DNA of 9,370 nucleotides, taken from contig CAZMSZ010000299.1 in the NCBI GenBank assembly GCA_964569055.1, forward strand, positions 1 through 9,370, given 5' to 3'. This DNA is from JAWLGW01 sp964569055 (GTDB lineage: Bacteria > Planctomycetota > J058). Position 1 is the stretch's first letter. Every line of letters begins with the position of its first letter. Positions 6,661 through 9,370 of the stretch are shown here, one piece after another. The notes under the pieces are model-generated. The model had not been told where the DNA came from, did no database searches, and saw only the letters and a program-made list of their open reading frames with translations. The translations under genes and the position numbers were made by a program.

Positions 6661-7770
6661 CTACGGGAACTTGCCCTCGCCGCGCGCGTCGCGCTCGCGC
6701 TCGAGGTCACGCCGCAGGTTCTCCGGCATGACCTCATAGACGTCCGAGAACAGCGACTCGAGCTCGGGGCGCGGGACCCGCTCGTTCTCCTTGATCGCGG
6801 CGTTGACCTCGTCGCGGGCCTCCTGCCGGAACGCCTCGTCCTTGGCGGCGTCCCACAGGCCCTTCTCCTCGAGGTAGCGCGTGAAGCGCAGGATCGGGTC
6901 GAGCTTCTCGTAGGTCTCGAGCTCCTCGCGCGGCACGTAGCGGGTCGGGTCGTCGGACGAGCTGTGCCCGGCCATGCGGTAGGTCACCAGCTCGAGGAAC
7001 GTGGGCCCCTCGCCCGCGACGGCGCGCTCGCGCGCCTCGTGGGTCGCCTTGTAGACCGCGAGCAGGTCGTTGCCGTCGACGCGCACCCCCGGCATGCCGT
7101 ACGCGACCGCCTTCTGGGCGAACGTCTCGCTCGCGCTCTGCTTGGAGATCGGGCAGGAGATCGCCCAGCCGTTGTTCTCGCACACGATGATCACGGGGGC
7201 CTTGTCGACCGCGGCGAAGTTCATGCCCGCGTGGAAGTCGTTCGAGGAGGTGCCGCCGTCGCCGATGAACGTGAGGGCCACGGTCTGGGCGCCCTTGCGC
7301 CGCATGGCCATGCCGACCCCGGCCGCCTGGATCACCTGCGTGCCGATCGGGCTCGAGATCGAGACCATGTTGACGCGCTTGAACGAGTAGTGGACCGGCA
7401 TCTGCCGGCCCTTGGTGTTGTCCCAGGCGTTGCCGAAGCACTGGGCCACGATCTCCTTGACCGTGACCCCGCGGAACAGGAACGTCCCCGGCTGGCGGTA
7501 GCCGGGCACCAGCCAGTCCTCGCCGGTGAGCGCGGCCGCGGTCCCGACGCTGCAGGCCTCCTGCCCCTTGCTGGCGAGGTAGAAGAAGATCCGGCCCTGA
7601 CGCTGCAGCGTCATCAGGCGCTCGTCCATGATCCGCGTCTTGATCAGGGAGCGCTGCATGCGCAGCAGCAGCTCGTCGTCGAGCCCCGGATCGAGGGCGG
7701 CGTCGACGGTGCCATCGGGCGCGAGGATCCGCAGCATGTCCTGGGGGCTCGCGTCCACCGCGGTGCTCAT
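6661..7770 (-). CDS. 2-oxoacid dehydrogenase E1 component, alpha subunit (branched-chain type), first copy
   Basis: This 369-residue ThDP-binding E1 alpha subunit normally works as an alpha2-beta2 tetramer. The ThDP motif is Gly170-Asp-Gly172 through Asn199-Asn200 (VCENNGWAIS). The phosphorylation-loop region is RMAGHSSSDDPTRY at 265-278. Several blocks resemble branched-chain oxoacid dehydrogenase E1 alpha as I remember it: KGRQMPVHY at 120-128, SISSPIGTQVIQAAG, and LFSDVYEVMP near the C terminus. That makes BkdA the better guess, though bacterial annotation often calls such genes pdhA. The ATG at 7770 has GGGAGGT 8 nt upstream. It is the first gene of the operon, 51 nt before E2, with a promoter candidate just ahead. 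E1 beta is absent on both sides: the gene before it is unrelated and E2 follows directly. Confidence 0.94.
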   Translation of the reverse strand: MSTAVDASPQDMLRILAPDGTVDAALDPGLDDELLLRMQRSLIKTRIMDERLMTLQRQGRIFFYLASKGQEACSVGTAAALTGEDWLVPGYRQPGTFLFRGVTVKEIVAQCFGNAWDNTKGRQMPVHYSFKRVNMVSISSPIGTQVIQAAGVGMAMRRKGAQTVALTFIGDGGTSSNDFHAGMNFAAVDKAPVIIVCENNGWAISCPISKQSASETFAQKAVAYGMPGVRVDGNDLLAVYKATHEARERAVAGEGPTFLELVTYRMAGHSSSDDPTRYVPREELETYEKLDPILRFTRYLEEKGLWDAAKDEAFRQEARDEVNAAIKENERVPRPELESLFSDVYEVMPENLRRDLERERDARGEGKFP

Positions 7771-7778
7771 GGTGTGTG

Positions 7779-7785
7779 ACCTCCC
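7779..7785 (-). promoter_or_regulatory. Strong Shine-Dalgarno for the first E1 alpha
   Basis: GGGAGGT on the minus strand, 8 nt before the ATG at 7770. It fixes this ATG as the start against the upstream in-frame ATG at 7833, which would add 21 residues of unusual composition. Confidence 0.75.
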
Positions 7786-7804
7786 GGCGCAACAGGAAGG
7801 CCCC

Positions 7805-7833
7805 ATTAGACGGGCGCTGCGCGACGAGCACAA
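7805..7833 (-). promoter_or_regulatory. Sigma-70-like promoter of the dehydrogenase operon
   Basis: On the minus strand TTGTGC (7833-7828) and TCTAAT (7810-7805) are separated by exactly 17 nt. The -10 matches TATAAT at 5 of 6 positions, the -35 matches TTGACA at 3 of 6. Transcription would start near 7798, giving a leader of about 28 nt with the Shine-Dalgarno inside it. It lies in the 121-nt gap after the preceding gene, where an operon promoter is expected. Confidence 0.55.
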
Positions 7834-7891
7834 GGACGGCGGACTGCGCGCCCATGCCGCGCTGCGGCGCGAACGCCAGGCGAACGCGGGA

Positions 7892-9370
7892 TCAGAGCTT
7901 CTCGCGGGCGGCCGCGATCAGGTCCCGCAGAGCCCGCTGCTCGTCGGCCGGCAGGCTCCCGAGCGCGCGCTCGAGCTCCTCGTAGCCGTACTGCCGCACG
8001 ACCGCGTCCACGGTCGGCGCGAGCTTCGCGCTGCGCCTCGAGAGCTGGACGGCGCGCGCGGCGCCCTCCTCCGGGAACAGCTCGGCCGTGACCGCCCACG
8101 CCTGGAGCGCCACGCGGGCCACCTCCGGGGCCGTCGGCTGGCGGANNNNNNNNNNNNNNNNNNNNNNNNNNNNNNNNNNNNNNNNNNNNNNNNNNNNNNN
8201 NNNNNNNNNNNNNNNNNNNNNNNNNNNNNNNNNNNNNNNNNNNNNGAACGCCGCCTCGACCGCCTGCTTCTCGGCGGTGATCCACTCGCTCTCCTGCTTG
8301 AGGCGCAGGCCCTCGGCGCGCGTCTCGGCGCTGACGCCGTGCCACTCGTCGAACTCGGCCAGATACTCGCGCGGCCGCTCGCCGGCGCGGACCAGCGTCA
8401 GCCCGCCGCCCTCCTCGCGCACCAGGTGGGCCGGGGCGCACGGCAGCCCGACCACGCGCGCCGCCCAGGCCAGGTCCCCCGCGGACTCGCGCAGGAGGCC
8501 GAGGTAACGGGTGAGGGGCCGGCGGCTGCGCGGCGGCTCGCGCAGGCGGTCGGTCGTGCGCCAGGCCGACCCGCCGCGGGGCGGCTCGAGCGCCGGATCG
8601 ATCGCGAGCACCAGCGGGAGCGCGCAGCGCCGCGCCTGCTCCAGCGCGTCGACCGGCGCCAGCCCGGCCGCCTGGTTCGAGGCCACCGCCGCGACGCTCT
8701 GCTCGCCGGTGACGGCGGCCTCCATGAAGGCGTAGGTCTCGAGGTAGCGACAAGCCGCGGTGGCGAGCAGCCCCCGCTCCTCGGCCTCGCGAGCCACGGC
8801 CTCCAGGCCGGGCGCGGCGGCGGCGCGGACGGCGCGCAGCACGCGCTGCCAGACCACCTTCAACGTCCAGTCGGCGTCGCGGTAGCTCGCCTCCCACCTC
8901 GCCAGCCAGGCGACGAGCTTCGCCGTGCCCACGTCCCCCCGGTCGATCGGGCCGAGCGTGCCCCCCATGGTGACCAGCCCCGGCGGCGGGTTGGGGGCGT
9001 ACGAGAGCGCCTGCTCCTCCACGATCCACGCGAACCTGCTGCCCCCCGCCTTGAGCGCCTCGACACGCCGTCGGCCGGCCGCCTGCATTAGCGCCACGCG
9101 CTCGGGCGAGTCGACCGGCTCGCCCCACAGCCGCATGGTGTCGAGCCAGGGACGCGCCTCGTTGACGCCGAGCACCTGCGACTCGCGCTTGGCGGCGGCC
9201 ACGGCCGCCGCCAGCCGGTCGCGGTCGCGCAGCACCTCGCTGGGGTGGGTCACCAGCTGCTTGCACACGTACCGCATGGCAGCGCCCGGCCCGTACCGGT
9301 TCTTCGCGAGGGCGTCCGCGGCCGCGACCAGCTCGGCCCGCAGGGCGGCCTCTCGCTCCTGCACGCCGTA
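7892..9370 (-). CDS. Large unrecognised protein, 5' end outside the window, interrupted by an N gap
   Basis: I do not recognise this protein. About 373 residues are readable from a possible GTG at 9364 to the gap, and 83 residues after it. The frame stays open to the window edge, so the true start may lie beyond 9370. The protein is Ala/Arg/Glu/Leu-rich and probably mostly helical, without a signal peptide, transmembrane segment or repeat that I can see in the visible part. Distinct stretches are GPGAAMRYVCKQLV near the start, PGLVTMGGTLGPIDRGDVG around residue 132, CRYLETYAFMEAAV around 205, and a charged C terminus ending AAAREKL. Both sides of the gap share one frame and the codon style of the neighbours, so it is one gene if the missing length fits. 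It ends 121 nt before the dehydrogenase operon; I see no link in function. Confidence 0.75.
   Translation of the reverse strand, partial: YGVQEREAALRAELVAAADALAKNRYGPGAAMRYVCKQLVTHPSEVLRDRDRLAAAVAAAKRESQVLGVNEARPWLDTMRLWGEPVDSPERVALMQAAGRRRVEALKAGGSRFAWIVEEQALSYAPNPPPGLVTMGGTLGPIDRGDVGTAKLVAWLARWEASYRDADWTLKVVWQRVLRAVRAAAAPGLEAVAREAEERGLLATAACRYLETYAFMEAAVTGEQSVAAVASNQAAGLAPVDALEQARRCALPLVLAIDPALEPPRGGSAWRTTDRLREPPRSRRPLTRYLGLLRESAGDLAWAARVVGLPCAPAHLVREEGGGLTLVRAGERPREYLAEFDEWHGVSAETRAEGLRLKQESEWITAEKQAVEAAFXXXXXXXXXXXXXXXXXXXXXXXXXXXXXXXXXXRQPTAPEVARVALQAWAVTAELFPEEGAARAVQLSRRSAKLAPTVDAVVRQYGYEELERALGSLPADEQRALRDLIAAAREKL
8146..8245. other. 100-N assembly gap without overlapping flanks
   Basis: Exactly 100 N, a common default for a gap of unknown length. 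Unlike the gap in E2, the flanks (ending GGCTGGCGGA on the left, starting GAACGCCGCC on the right) share no sequence I can find. Sequence is therefore really missing from the middle of this gene and its size is unknown. Confidence 0.9.

Noticed and set aside
7846..7871. Intrinsic terminator after the unrecognised protein (stem CGCGCC/GGCGCG)
   Set aside because: The stem is short, has a competing fold (GCCGC/GCGGC), and no T run follows on the minus strand.

Overview
The window is very GC-rich bacterial DNA (by eye around 70% or more). Every gene I can support lies on the minus strand, so transcription runs from high to low coordinates. The long C-terminal extension of the Y1 transposase, as I remember that family, and the ECF sigma/anti-sigma style point towards Myxococcota or another high-GC environmental lineage such as Planctomycetota. 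I cannot settle the phylum without a search. The sequence looks like a draft or metagenome assembly: it has two 100-N gaps and begins with a 25-nt G run.

Layout in order of transcription. (1) 9370 to 7892: a large unrecognised protein gene, open at the window edge and broken by an N gap. (2) 7770 to 3318: an apparent operon for a 2-oxoacid dehydrogenase complex, in the order E1 alpha (branched-chain type), E2 lipoyl acyltransferase, second E1 alpha (pyruvate-dehydrogenase type), lipB. A good sigma-70-like promoter and Shine-Dalgarno precede the first gene. (3) 3215 to 1400: an ECF sigma factor, a ZAS-type membrane anti-sigma factor and a secreted protein, joined by two ATGA stop/start overlaps. 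(4) 1197 to 190: a full-length REP-associated tyrosine transposase (RAYT), with several small inverted repeats on both sides. (5) 189 to 1: no gene, ending in the G run.

The dehydrogenase genes fit together functionally. The E1 alphas carry thiamine diphosphate, E2 carries the lipoyl arm, and LipB supplies octanoyl groups for lipoylation. No E1 beta and no E3 is present between or beside them, and two E1 alpha paralogues flank one E2, which is not the usual arrangement. The sigma cassette looks like an envelope-sensing unit. Its putative promoter overlaps a perfect 9-nt DnaA-box consensus.

The N gap inside the E2 gene is almost certainly not a real gap. The 55 nt on its left are repeated exactly on its right, and merging the copies gives one uninterrupted E2 frame with all expected domains. 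The second gap shows no such overlap and seems to be truly missing sequence. I see no tRNA, rRNA, CRISPR array or complete insertion sequence with identifiable ends.
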